Assembly: GCA_020354275.1 (NCBI GenBank)
Contig: CP070645.1
Coordinates: 195,083-205,041 of the forward strand
Direction of reading: 5' to 3'
Origin: Dehalococcoidales bacterium
GTDB taxonomy: Bacteria; Chloroflexota; Dehalococcoidia; Dehalococcoidales; UBA2162
Length of the DNA: 9,959 nucleotides
Shown here in pieces: positions 1 to 7,279 of this stretch. The position numbers were made by a program, and so were the translations under genes. The notes under the pieces are model-generated. The model was not told where the DNA came from and made no database searches. It saw only the letters and a list, made by a program, of their open reading frames with translations. Every line of letters starts with the position of its first letter. Position 1 is the first letter of the stretch.

Positions 1-25
1 ATAGAACAGCAAGGAGTGGAGTTTC

Positions 26-715
26 ATGGCAGAATCAGAAGAAAATCCCCTGGATTTGAATAACGCCAGTGAAATCGCGGCTGAGATAAATACAGAACTG
101 CGGTCACTGCGGGCAATGCGGCGATGGAGTACGGTAGGTATCCGAAAAATCATGCGCAGGCATGCCCGGATACTTGAGCAGGCAAGCCCTGAATTTATCC
201 TGGATATTGCCAGAGAGGTCATATGGGGTAGGTTTGTGTTGATTATGGAACACCAGGCCACTGCCAAGAGCATCGACGAAGCTAAACTGGAGGAGTTTGG
301 CCGGGGTATGAACAGCTGGGGTGCTGTAGATACCTTCGCCTGTCATCTGGCAGGGCCACTCTGGCTTAACCGACAGGTGCCTGACGAATTGTTCCACCGC
401 TGGGCTCATTCCGAAGACCGGTGGTGGCGACGGGCGGCGCTGGCCAGCACGGTGGCGCTGAACACGCGGTCGCAGGGGGGAAACGGTGATGTTCCCCGTA
501 CCCTCCGGGTGTGCCGTTATCTGGTAGGCGACCATGATGATATGGTGGTCAAGGCACTATCCTGGGCACTTAGGGCGCTGGTGGTGCATGACCCGGATGC
601 GGTGCGCCGGTTTCTGGCTGAGCATGATGGCGTGCTGGCGGCACGGGTTAAGCGTGAAGTAAACAACAAGCTGGAAACGGGACTGAAGAACCCCCGGAGG
701 GGGAAACAGAAATAG
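26..715 (+). CDS. DNA alkylation repair protein, AlkD-like HEAT-repeat family
   Basis: The 229-residue protein is alpha-helical throughout and resembles the AlkD family of DNA glycosylases, which remove bulky or positively charged alkylated purines such as 7-methylguanine and 3-methyladenine. Family landmarks line up: a Trp-x-x-x-Asp pair in SWGAVDTF (W98, D102), which matches the catalytic Asp region of Bacillus AlkD; RWWRRAAL (R135/R136), the DNA backbone-contacting Arg region; and KALSWALR (W180), the last aromatic residue of the cleft. The basic tail VKREVNNKLETGLKNPRR is also typical of the family. The ATG at 26 follows AAGGAG at 11-16 with 9-nt spacing, so this start is secure. It faces thpR and ends at a hairpin terminator. 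Its upstream context lies outside the window. Family assignment is fairly sure; the exact substrate range cannot be read from sequence. Confidence 0.85.
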   Translation: MAESEENPLDLNNASEIAAEINTELRSLRAMRRWSTVGIRKIMRRHARILEQASPEFILDIAREVIWGRFVLIMEHQATAKSIDEAKLEEFGRGMNSWGAVDTFACHLAGPLWLNRQVPDELFHRWAHSEDRWWRRAALASTVALNTRSQGGNGDVPRTLRVCRYLVGDHDDMVVKALSWALRALVVHDPDAVRRFLAEHDGVLAARVKREVNNKLETGLKNPRRGKQK

Positions 716-767
716 GCATATGCTTTATATGTTCAAAGTGTAACCGTATCACGCCGGCACAGTAAAT

Positions 768-794
768 AGTAAACCCGCACGGTTTACTTCTTTT
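768..794 (+). terminator. Intrinsic terminator after the AlkD-like gene
   Basis: A perfect 8-bp stem (AGTAAACC at 768-775, GGTTTACT at 781-788) closes a 5-nt loop and is followed by TCTTTT. The T tract overlaps the stop codon of the convergent thpR gene, so the two genes share this end. The T tract is on the plus-strand side only, so it should mainly stop transcripts of the AlkD-like gene. Confidence 0.7.
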
Positions 795-1374
795 ATGCGC
801 CTGTTAGGTTGACTGTGCTTACCCTTGAATAGACCGCCCCCGTCCTCTGCAGCTGGCTTCTCATAAGGTTGATACCATTGACAGTAAAGGTGCCGCCGTT
901 GAATGGCGTGCTGGCCAGCAGATCTCCTAACCGTTGCCGCTCATCGGGGGATGCTTGGTCGCGTACCCGTCCCAGCGTCAGGTGGGCGCTGAACGGCCTT
1001 TTTTCCGGCGTAAAGCCGATTTCAGCCAGGTTGGAATCAATGCGTTTTTGAAGCTGGTTTAATTTACCGGTTTCACCGCTGACACCGGCCCAGGCTACCT
1101 GAACCCGTCTAAGGTTGGGGAAGGCTCCCAGCCCCTTGACCTCAAGCCGGAAGGGAGCCATTCCCTGTGCTCCTTCCCTTATCGCTCCAGTTATTGGCTC
1201 GATCCTGTCGGCGGTGATGTTGCCCAGGAACTTCAGGGTCAGGTGGATGCTGTCCGCTTCCACCCACCTTACCCGTGAGGAATGCCCTGATTTAAGACTG
1301 GCTATAATACGCTCCAGAGCCAGCCTGACCTCTGTGGGCAGCTCAATAGCAATAAAAGAACGGATCTGCTCCAT
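793..1374 (-). CDS. thpR: RNA 2',3'-cyclic phosphodiesterase (2H phosphoesterase, former 2'-5' RNA ligase family)
   Basis: This 193-residue protein belongs to the 2H phosphoesterase superfamily, ThpR branch, which opens 2',3'-cyclic phosphates on RNA ends to 2'-phosphates. It has the two diagnostic His-x-Thr-x motifs, HLTL at 44-47 and HLTL at 131-134, about 87 residues apart as expected for the two-lobed fold. The opening RSFIAIELP and the FLGNI stretch after the first motif are typical of the family, and the length is normal (about 180-195 aa). Its ATG begins directly after the TAA of the amidohydrolase gene, with no gap and only a weak upstream GGGA, so it is probably translated by coupling from the upstream cistron of the same mRNA. 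No catalytic residue is missing. The link to the amidohydrolase is transcriptional; no shared pathway is obvious. Confidence 0.92.
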   Translation of the reverse strand: MEQIRSFIAIELPTEVRLALERIIASLKSGHSSRVRWVEADSIHLTLKFLGNITADRIEPITGAIREGAQGMAPFRLEVKGLGAFPNLRRVQVAWAGVSGETGKLNQLQKRIDSNLAEIGFTPEKRPFSAHLTLGRVRDQASPDERQRLGDLLASTPFNGGTFTVNGINLMRSQLQRTGAVYSRVSTVNLTGA

Positions 1375-2232
1375 TTACCGTTCAGTCCCGTTATCAATAC
1401 CCAGTAATCTTTGGGCATTACCTGCGAGGATCATTTCTTCCGTTTCGCCGGGCAGGTTCAGTGATTTGATTTCTTTTATTACCCGTCTCTGCGGCATCAG
1501 GGGGTAGTCCGTGCCGAAGAGGATTTTATCCGCCCCGAGGATTTCGCTGACCTGGCGATATATCTGGGGATTATATAAGAATGGTGAGGCGGCCGTATCG
1601 AAAAAGACATTGGCCAGGGCCCCTTTTACCTCGGGCATCAGGGCATAGAAGGGCAGTCCGCCGCCCCAGTGGGCGCAGACGAGTTTCAATTCTGGGAAGG
1701 CGGTTATCAGGGGGTAGATAACGTCCGGCGTTATTTTCCCCTTCCCGGGGTATATATGGCCTACCGGCTCTGAGGTATGGGTAAGTAGGACTAATTTGTG
1801 CTTGATAATCAGCTCGATAACGGATCTAATCGCTTCTCCGTTTATTAAGTCAGTGCGCTGCGGGTCCGGCCTTATCTCGCCAATTCCTTTTATCCCGCCT
1901 TTAACGCAGCGTTCGATTTCGGCTATGGCTGTATCCGGCGACTGTAGGGGGACGGTGCAGAAACCGATTAGGCGTTTCGGGTAACATGTTATTGACTCCA
2001 TTATATAGTCGTTGGTGGCGGTATAGAGTTCGTTGCTGCTCCAGCCGATATTGAGCACCACCGAAATATCGACACCATCCTGGTCCATGCTGGCGACAAC
2101 TTCGTCGGCAGTAGCCATCTTGGCTTTCGGAGACGAATACATGCTGGCCAGGGTGTGGTCGCTGCCTGCATATTTACTGCGGTCGTTCTTTATCCAGGGA
2201 GGAAAGATATGGGTATGAAAATCGATGACCAT
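1375..2232 (-). CDS. Metal-dependent amidohydrolase (amidohydrolase-2 family, TIM barrel)
   Basis: With the preferred ATG at 2232 the protein has 285 residues and starts MVIDFHTHIFPP, the usual first strand of amidohydrolase-2 family enzymes (decarboxylases and hydrolases related to ACMSD). Putative metal ligands are His6 and His8 (HTH), His152 (LLTHTSEPVGH), His188 (VCAHWGGG) and Asp242 (FGTDYP), in the right order and spacing. The reading frame stays open to GTG 2286 and ATG 2283, but those 18 extra residues are not family-like, have no ribosome binding site and cover a promoter, so I prefer 2232. Its stop abuts the thpR start, giving a two-gene operon, and it is divergent from groES. Substrate is unknown. 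The family call is firm and the start is likely. Confidence 0.88.
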   Translation of the reverse strand: MVIDFHTHIFPPWIKNDRSKYAGSDHTLASMYSSPKAKMATADEVVASMDQDGVDISVVLNIGWSSNELYTATNDYIMESITCYPKRLIGFCTVPLQSPDTAIAEIERCVKGGIKGIGEIRPDPQRTDLINGEAIRSVIELIIKHKLVLLTHTSEPVGHIYPGKGKITPDVIYPLITAFPELKLVCAHWGGGLPFYALMPEVKGALANVFFDTAASPFLYNPQIYRQVSEILGADKILFGTDYPLMPQRRVIKEIKSLNLPGETEEMILAGNAQRLLGIDNGTER

Positions 2233-2238
2233 GGCCAG

Positions 2239-2268
2239 ATTATAACAGAGTATTGGCGTCACCTTCAA
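2239..2268 (-). promoter_or_regulatory. Extended -10 promoter giving a likely leaderless amidohydrolase mRNA
   Basis: On the minus strand TTGAAG (2263-2268) is separated by 18 nt from TATAAT (2239-2244), which is preceded by TGT, making an extended -10 element. Six bases (CTGGCC) separate the -10 from the ATG at 2232, so initiation at the usual +1 would fall on the A of the start codon. No Shine-Dalgarno sequence precedes this ATG, which agrees with leaderless translation. Confidence 0.55.
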
Positions 2269-2392
2269 TATACTGAACTCCATCACAATAGTATAATTAA
2301 GTGAAACAAAGCATGGTGGAGATAATCAATGTATTATTCGTTATAAATAACGCACAAAAAATATCAGTCATTATCATTCCTCGTTTATTAAG

Positions 2393-2421
2393 TTGCGGCA
2401 TATGCCCGTCTGCGTTATCAT
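2393..2421 (+). promoter_or_regulatory. groES-groEL promoter (sigma70 type)
   Basis: TTGCGG (2393-2398) and TATCAT (2416-2421) are 17 nt apart. The expected start near 2428 lies at the left edge of the CIRCE operator, so HrcA binding would cover the start site. A 10-bp palindrome GGCATATGCC (2397-2406) overlaps the -35 end and spacer and could be chance or a second operator. An alternative -10, CATAAT at 2419-2424, would need a 20-nt spacer. Confidence 0.55.
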
Positions 2422-2428
2422 AATAGGG

Positions 2429-2455
2429 TTAGCACTCTAAGCCTGAGAGTGCTAA
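2429..2455 (+). promoter_or_regulatory. CIRCE operator (HrcA binding site)
   Basis: TTAGCACTC (2429-2437), nine spacer bases, then GAGTGCTAA (2447-2455): an exact match to the CIRCE consensus inverted repeat. It lies in the 5' untranslated region of groES. In known systems the HrcA repressor, itself folded by GroEL, binds here and releases under heat or misfolding stress. Confidence 0.97.
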
Positions 2456-2504
2456 CGAATTTAATCTACAGTTGCCTATTTCAATTTGAGGAAGGAGGAA
2501 GATC

Positions 2505-2801
2505 ATGGCTATTAAGCTTGAACCGTTGGCTGATCGGCTGGTGGTCAGGCCCATCGAAAAGGAGGAGGTCACCAAAGGGGGTATTATTCTACCTGATACC
2601 GCTAAAGAGAAACCGCAGGAAGGCGAGGTTCTGGCGGTTGGTCCAGGCCGGGTATCCGAGGATGGTGACCGGATAGCGATGGATGTCAAGGTTGGCGATA
2701 TCATAATATATGCCAAGTACGGCGGCACCGAGATCAAAATTGACGATGAAGATCTAATGATATTACGCGAAAGTGACGTTCTGGCCAGGAAGACCGGGTA
2801 A
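2505..2801 (+). CDS. groS: Co-chaperonin GroES (Cpn10)
   Basis: The 98-residue protein is full length for GroES, the heptameric lid that caps the GroEL chamber and drives ATP-dependent folding in the cytoplasm. It opens with the family signature LEPLADRLVVRP, carries the mobile loop around residues 17-34 (EEVTKGGIILPDTAKEKP, with the hydrophobic IIL tip that docks on GroEL), and continues with GEVLAVGPG and the VGDIIIYAKYGGTEI core. A strong AAGGAGG at 2492-2498 precedes the ATG by 6 nt. It is the first gene of the groE operon, 68 nt ahead of groEL, under a CIRCE-controlled promoter. Nothing is missing or unusual. Confidence 0.98.
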   Translation: MAIKLEPLADRLVVRPIEKEEVTKGGIILPDTAKEKPQEGEVLAVGPGRVSEDGDRIAMDVKVGDIIIYAKYGGTEIKIDDEDLMILRESDVLARKTG

Positions 2802-2869
2802 AGACGTAGTTTCTGGCGAAGATACGGTGAGAAAGGAATAATAAACTTAACCAAGGTAAGGAGGGTAAA

Positions 2870-4492
2870 ATGGCGAAACAAATTGTATTTGACGATGAGG
2901 TCAGGAATAGCCTTAAAAAAGGGATTGATATACTGGCCGATGCCGTCAAAGTAACGCTAGGACCAAAGGGGCACTGTGTAGCCCTGGATAAGAAATGGGG
3001 GGCGCCTTCGGTTATTGATGATGGGGTCACTATTGCCAAGGAAATCGAGCTTCCCGATCCCTTTGAAAATATGGGGGTGCAGCTGGTTAAAGAAGCGGCC
3101 ACCAAGACCAATGACGCTTGTGGTGACGGCACCACGACATCAACACTACTGGCTCATGCCATTATTACGCAGGGTTTCAAGAATGTAGCCGCCGGTGCTG
3201 AGCCTATGGCCCTGAAGAAGGGAATAGAGATGGCAACCTCGGCTATCATTGAGGAACTGAAGCGGTTATCCACCGAGGTAAAAGGTAAAGACCAGGTGGC
3301 GCAGGTGGGTAACATAACAGCTGTAGATAAAGAGATCGGCGATTTAATTGCTGATGTAATGGAGAAGGTGGGCAAGGACGGGGTCATCACGGTCGAGGAA
3401 TCAAAAGGCTTGAAGTATGAGACTGAATTCGTCGAGGGTATGCAGTTTGACCGCGGCTATATCAGCTCCTATTTCGTAACCAATACCGAGCGTATGGAAG
3501 CCATAATTGAAGACCCCTATATTCTTATTACCGATAAGAAAATCTCGGCCGTGGCTGATATATTACCTTCTCTGGAAAAGATATTGCAGATGTCCAAAAA
3601 CCTGTTGATTGTTGCCGAGGATGTTGAGGGAGAAGCACTGGCTACGCTGGTGGTTAATAAGTTGCGCGGAACCCTTAATATCGTGGCGGTTAAAGCACCG
3701 GGGTTTGGCGACCGGCGTAAGGCAATGCTGGAGGATATGGCCATTCTGACCGGTGGACAGGTTATTTCGGAAGAGGTGGGCCGCAAGCTGGACTCGGTCA
3801 ATGTGGAAGACCTGGGCCGGGCCCGACGGGTTACCGTGGACAAGGATAATACCACTATCGTTGAGGGCAAAGGCTCGGATGATGATATAAAGGCCAGGAT
3901 CAAGCAGATCAAGGCCCAGATAGAAGAGACAACATCCGATTTTGACCGCGAGAAACTCCAGGAAAGGCAGGCAAAACTGGTTGGCGGCGTTGCCATAATC
4001 AAGGTGGGTGCGGCTACTGAGGTTGAGCTCAAAGAGAGGAAGCACCGGGTTGAGGATGCCCTGTCGGCTACCCGCGCTGCGGTGGAGGAGGGGATTCTGC
4101 CCGGCGGTGGTGTCGCCCTGCTCAATGCCCTGCCGGTTCTGGATAAACTCAGTGTTAGCGGTGATGAAGCTACCGGAGTTGATATCGTCAGGAGAGCGGT
4201 CGCGGAGCCGATTCGCTGGATTGCTGAGAATGCCGGCAAGGACGGTTCCGTGATAATGGAAGCGGTCAAGAAGAGTCCTCCCGGGGTTGGCTATGATGCC
4301 GTCAGTGATGATTTTGGCGATATGGTGGAGAAGGGCATTATCGACCCGACCAAGGTGGTGAGGTCGAGCCTGGAAAATGCCGCCAGTATTGCCACCATGG
4401 TTCTGATTACGGAATCGATGGTTACCGATATTCCGGAGAAGGAAGGGGCTATGCCGGGAATGCCACCCGGCGGTATGGACTACGGTATGTAA
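2870..4492 (+). CDS. groL: Chaperonin GroEL (Cpn60)
   Basis: This is a complete 540-residue chaperonin that forms the double-ring folding chamber with GroES. The ATP site is intact: TLGPKG near residue 29, D51-G52 in IDDGVTIAKE, GDGTTT at 85-90, and the catalytic Asp equivalent to E. coli D398 at D396 in RVEDALSATRAAVEEG, followed by GGGVAL. The C-terminus MPGMPPGGMDYGM is a Gly/Met-rich tail of the kind that lines the chamber floor. AAGGAGG at 2858-2864 precedes the ATG by 5 nt. It is the second gene of the CIRCE-regulated groES-groEL operon and is closed by a strong hairpin. The sequence resembles Dehalococcoidia chaperonins, which is the best taxonomic clue in the window. Confidence 0.99.
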   Translation: MAKQIVFDDEVRNSLKKGIDILADAVKVTLGPKGHCVALDKKWGAPSVIDDGVTIAKEIELPDPFENMGVQLVKEAATKTNDACGDGTTTSTLLAHAIITQGFKNVAAGAEPMALKKGIEMATSAIIEELKRLSTEVKGKDQVAQVGNITAVDKEIGDLIADVMEKVGKDGVITVEESKGLKYETEFVEGMQFDRGYISSYFVTNTERMEAIIEDPYILITDKKISAVADILPSLEKILQMSKNLLIVAEDVEGEALATLVVNKLRGTLNIVAVKAPGFGDRRKAMLEDMAILTGGQVISEEVGRKLDSVNVEDLGRARRVTVDKDNTTIVEGKGSDDDIKARIKQIKAQIEETTSDFDREKLQERQAKLVGGVAIIKVGAATEVELKERKHRVEDALSATRAAVEEGILPGGGVALLNALPVLDKLSVSGDEATGVDIVRRAVAEPIRWIAENAGKDGSVIMEAVKKSPPGVGYDAVSDDFGDMVEKGIIDPTKVVRSSLENAASIATMVLITESMVTDIPEKEGAMPGMPPGGMDYGM

Positions 4493-4528
4493 GCCCAATA
4501 ATCGGTACTCAAAGTTACAGGAATAAGC

Positions 4529-4562
4529 TAGCCGCCGTCTCCAGACGGCGGCTACTTCTTTG
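4529..4562 (+). terminator. Terminator of the groES-groEL operon
   Basis: A 12-bp perfect inverted repeat, TAGCCGCCGTCT (4529-4540) and AGACGGCGGCTA (4543-4554), realistically an 11-bp GC-rich stem with a TCCA loop. It is followed by CTTCTTTGTGTG, a moderate T tract, 37 nt after the groEL stop. Confidence 0.85.
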
Positions 4563-4651
4563 TGTGCTACTGATTTATAGCCCTATTTAATGCTATCAAT
4601 AAATGTAATAATATATGGAGTTAAAGCAGTAACTAAACTTGAAGGCGGAAG

Positions 4652-5149
4652 ATGATTGAATTCACGAGTTTCCAGCACCATTCGCGAGGATTGTTGGTAT
4701 CGCTTCTAGCACAGAGCTATGCTGGTTACTTCCAATACGACCCGGAATGTAAGGCGGCGTGGCAAAAAGATTGGGAGGAATACGATAGAGACGTATTCCA
4801 ATACCCCGATACGGTCGGAGCCAGTGGTTTCGTGACATGTCTGGAAGGTCGAGCAATAGGCTTTGCATCGTGGGACCCAAGGCAGTTACCAGATATCGGT
4901 ATTATCGGCCATAACTGTATATTGCCAGATTTTCGGGGCAACTCGTATGGTATAGGGCAAATCGTTAGAGTCTTGGGTATATTAAGGGAGCAAGGTTGCC
5001 TAAAGGCATGTGTTACTACAGGTGAACATTCATTCTTCAAACCGGCGCAGCAGATGTACCAATCCTGTGGTTTCACCGAGGTACAGCGTAGTTATGCTGA
5101 TGTTAACTCCAAGTTCAGGACAATTGATTATGAGCTATCTCTCCTCTAG
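4652..5149 (+). CDS. GNAT-family N-acetyltransferase
   Basis: The 165-residue protein has the GNAT fold order: an N-terminal helical part, a beta strand FVTCLEGRAIGFASW (residues 60-74, motif D-like), motif A with HNCILPDFRGNSYGIGQI (87-104), whose NSYGIG fills the acetyl-CoA pyrophosphate loop with Asn in place of the usual Gln/Arg, and motif B with PAQQMYQSCGFTEVQR (131-146), the MY..CGF pattern common in this family. It should transfer an acetyl group from acetyl-CoA to an amine; the acceptor is not predictable. The ATG follows a purine-rich GAAGGCGGAAG (4641-4651). It stands alone between two hairpin terminators, so it is probably monocistronic. I saw no convincing promoter just upstream. 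Confidence 0.85.
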   Translation: MIEFTSFQHHSRGLLVSLLAQSYAGYFQYDPECKAAWQKDWEEYDRDVFQYPDTVGASGFVTCLEGRAIGFASWDPRQLPDIGIIGHNCILPDFRGNSYGIGQIVRVLGILREQGCLKACVTTGEHSFFKPAQQMYQSCGFTEVQRSYADVNSKFRTIDYELSLL

Positions 5150-5200
5150 AGAAGTTGAGAAGCATACGTAATATTTCAGTATAACGTGTAATTGAACAGA

Positions 5201-5237
5201 ATGAGGGGCCGGGTATATTTGTTACTCGGCCCCTCAT
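5201..5237. terminator. Bidirectional terminator between GNAT and solute-binding genes
   Basis: A 15-bp stem with one G-U pair (5201-5215 with 5223-5237) around the loop TATTTGT. It lies between convergent genes, 51 nt after the GNAT stop and 29 nt after the stop of the minus-strand solute-binding gene. On the minus strand it is followed by TCTGTTCAATT; on the plus strand the downstream T content is low, so it probably serves the minus-strand gene best. Confidence 0.7.
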
Positions 5238-5266
5238 ACCGTTACTGGTTTCTGTAGTGTCGTCAC

Positions 5267-7111
5267 CTACCTGGTCAGACCGGTCAGTTCTTCCCTCAGC
5301 TCTGTATCGATCCATAGGTACTGGAATTGAGTGTAGTCGTTCCAGTAGCCGATGGTGGTCTCACCGTGCCAGCCCTTGAGCCACGGCCACCACAGGAAGT
5401 AGCTATATCCTGCCGGCATGTCTATCTGGTAGGCCTCGGCTCGCATCCTGGGTTCAAGGTCTCTGATTATCTCGGCACACTTGTCCCAGTCGAGCATTGA
5501 TTCGTTTAGTACCGGCCATACCTCGTCGAAATAATCGTTCTGGACCCGGCTCAGGTTCATGTAGATTTCCGGGCGCCAGTAGTTGCACTTGAGGACAGGA
5601 CGGCCGTCCAGGTAGTAGTATACCATGTCCTCTTGGCGCGAGCCGACGATTATGGAGTTGAAAACAGCCGACGTCTTGATCTCGATGTTCAGATCTACAT
5701 TAATTTTAGACCACATGTCCTTGATTATGGGCAGCAGCCCTTCAGTTGTGGCCAGTACCGTGCACTCAAAGCCGTCCGGGTAGCCGGCCTTGTCCAGGAG
5801 GTCTATGGCCTCTTCGGGATAATACCCGTAGAGCTTCTGAATGTCTTCCGAGTATTCCTCCAAAGGCCTGTACATCGCCTCTAGTTCGGCTATGTGCGCT
5901 ATCGGGGCTGTTATCATCTCGGCAAAGCCCTCATAGTAGTCATCAATTATAGACTGGTGATCGATGCCGTAGAATAACGCCTTCCTCACCCTGATGTCAT
6001 CATAAGGTAACTCGGGCTTGTCCAGCCTCATGAATATGCACGGGTTGAGTTGTGGTGTCACCGTATCCCACAAGAGATCAGGGTTGGTCCTCATCAGGGC
6101 TTCCCAGTCATCCTTGTTGACGCCAAACCTGGCCTCGAGCTTACCGGTGCGGAAGGCCGCCTGGGCGGTGGTAGAATCCGGTATGATCAAGAACTGAACG
6201 CCGTCCACGTAAGGTAGCTTGTCCTCGGGGTGAAGCGGATTATACATCCAATAGTTCGGGTTCCTTTCGTAGGTCGCGCTACTCACCGGGGTGTAGTCGG
6301 TCAGGATGAATGGCCCCGTGCCGCAGGAGTTCTGCCAGTCAGACATGTCCCCGTATTCCTCTATCATTTCCGGGGGCTGCATGACGATATAACCGTTGGT
6401 GCCGAAGAGTATCGGTACCTGCTGTTCCGGGGGAACCTTCATTTCTACAGTCCAGTCGTCAAGGGCTATTATTGATGTTGGCCCCCGACCTTTATCCTGC
6501 GGGTAGTTACCGGCCATATAAGACCCTGTAGCATTAAATGCCCGGTCGAGGTTATAGACGACATCATGGGCATTGAATTCCCGCCCGTTTACCGGCGGTT
6601 TATCGTGCCAGTAGACACCCTGACGGATGTGCCAGATTATGGTCTCATTGTCGGGCAGGTCCCAGCTGGTGGCCAGACCGCCTGTCATCAGGTGCGGAAA
6701 GTAGGTACCCCCGCATGTCCAGGAAGCCTCACCGGTTCCCTGTGTACTTTTTGTCCAGTCCCCAACAGACAGTTCTTCATTGGTAAGGTTGATATTGGGT
6801 ATCGAATACTGAGGGCTGGTCGACAGGCAATCATCAAAGTTACGGAAGTCCGTTGTCCTTGAGATATGGTACCAGCCGCCGTACTGTGGTTTTTCCACCA
6901 GCTTGCCGACGGAGTTCAGCACCATCTCTGCATCGTCATCAACGCTACCTCCGTCCCCTCCGTCACCGTCTCCTCCATTCACCACTCCATCACCGTCTCC
7001 ACCATCGCCGTTGATGTCTCCGTCATCAGTTGTTCCCCCGCCGCAGGAAGTCACCAACAGGGTTATTACCATCAGGCAGCTTATAATAAGCCAGATGAAC
7101 TTCCTATTCAC
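5267..7111 (-). CDS. ABC transporter substrate-binding lipoprotein, family 5 (peptide/nickel type)
   Basis: The 614-residue precursor begins with a lipoprotein signal: basic MNRK, a hydrophobic core (6-20) and the lipobox LVTSC with Cys23 as the lipidation site, so the mature protein is membrane-anchored outside the cytoplasm. A low-complexity Asp/Gly tether (about 29-60) follows, then a family 5 solute-binding domain with typical stretches YNLDRAFN, GTGPFILTDYTPVSSATYERNPNYW, DIRVRKALFYGIDHQSIID and AIDLLDKAGYPDG. Such proteins deliver peptides, nickel complexes or sugars to ABC permeases; the ligand cannot be told. The GTG at 7111 is chosen for AAAGGAGG at 7120-7127 and because the signal peptide starts there. 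No permease or ATPase gene lies beside it in the window. A promoter, leader and terminator precede it on the same strand. Confidence 0.93.
   Translation of the reverse strand: MNRKFIWLIISCLMVITLLVTSCGGGTTDDGDINGDGGDGDGVVNGGDGDGGDGGSVDDDAEMVLNSVGKLVEKPQYGGWYHISRTTDFRNFDDCLSTSPQYSIPNINLTNEELSVGDWTKSTQGTGEASWTCGGTYFPHLMTGGLATSWDLPDNETIIWHIRQGVYWHDKPPVNGREFNAHDVVYNLDRAFNATGSYMAGNYPQDKGRGPTSIIALDDWTVEMKVPPEQQVPILFGTNGYIVMQPPEMIEEYGDMSDWQNSCGTGPFILTDYTPVSSATYERNPNYWMYNPLHPEDKLPYVDGVQFLIIPDSTTAQAAFRTGKLEARFGVNKDDWEALMRTNPDLLWDTVTPQLNPCIFMRLDKPELPYDDIRVRKALFYGIDHQSIIDDYYEGFAEMITAPIAHIAELEAMYRPLEEYSEDIQKLYGYYPEEAIDLLDKAGYPDGFECTVLATTEGLLPIIKDMWSKINVDLNIEIKTSAVFNSIIVGSRQEDMVYYYLDGRPVLKCNYWRPEIYMNLSRVQNDYFDEVWPVLNESMLDWDKCAEIIRDLEPRMRAEAYQIDMPAGYSYFLWWPWLKGWHGETTIGYWNDYTQFQYLWIDTELREELTGLTR
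6930..7027 (-). repeat. Low-complexity Asp/Gly-coding tract
   Basis: The DNA that encodes residues 29-60 of the solute-binding lipoprotein is made of short imperfect repeats rich in GGTGATGG and GGAGACGGTGA units; on the plus strand TCACCGTCTCC occurs twice. Such tracts expand and contract by slippage, so length variation between strains is likely. The protein segment acts as a flexible tether after the lipidated Cys. Confidence 0.7.
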
Positions 7112-7205
7112 TTACATATCCTCCTTTATTATTTGGTTATATGTTAATCGGGCTTTCCCGAATAAAAATAATAGCCTGCGGATTATGAGGGTAAAGGTTT
7201 TTTAA

Positions 7206-7263
7206 CAAAATAAAAAACTGCCCCAGACTTCTGGAAGGAACTAAGCACAAGTTCAAGGCAGTT
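7206..7263 (-). terminator. Intrinsic terminator in the leader upstream of the solute-binding gene
   Basis: On the minus strand AACTGCC (7257-7263) pairs with GGCAGTT (7216-7222). The enclosed sequence forms two further hairpins, GAACT/AGTTC (7238-7254) and CCAG/CTGG (7223-7234), giving a three-way junction. GGCAGTT runs straight into TTTTATTTTG (7206-7215), a good U tract. It lies 95 nt ahead of the GTG of the solute-binding gene and about 213 nt after the predicted start at 7476, so it can act as an attenuator or as the end of a small RNA; it would also stop readthrough from the M16 gene. Confidence 0.6.
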
Positions 7264-7279
7264 ATTATCGTTGTCATTT

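Noticed and set aside
3517..4498. Long minus-strand open frames (250 and 311 codons) across groEL
   Set aside because: They are antisense shadows of groEL, caused by its codon bias; no ribosome binding site or family resemblance.
7148..7161. Short hairpin TCGGG-CTTT-CCCGA upstream of the solute-binding gene
   Set aside because: Five-bp stem with no T tract on either strand; too weak to call a terminator or operator.
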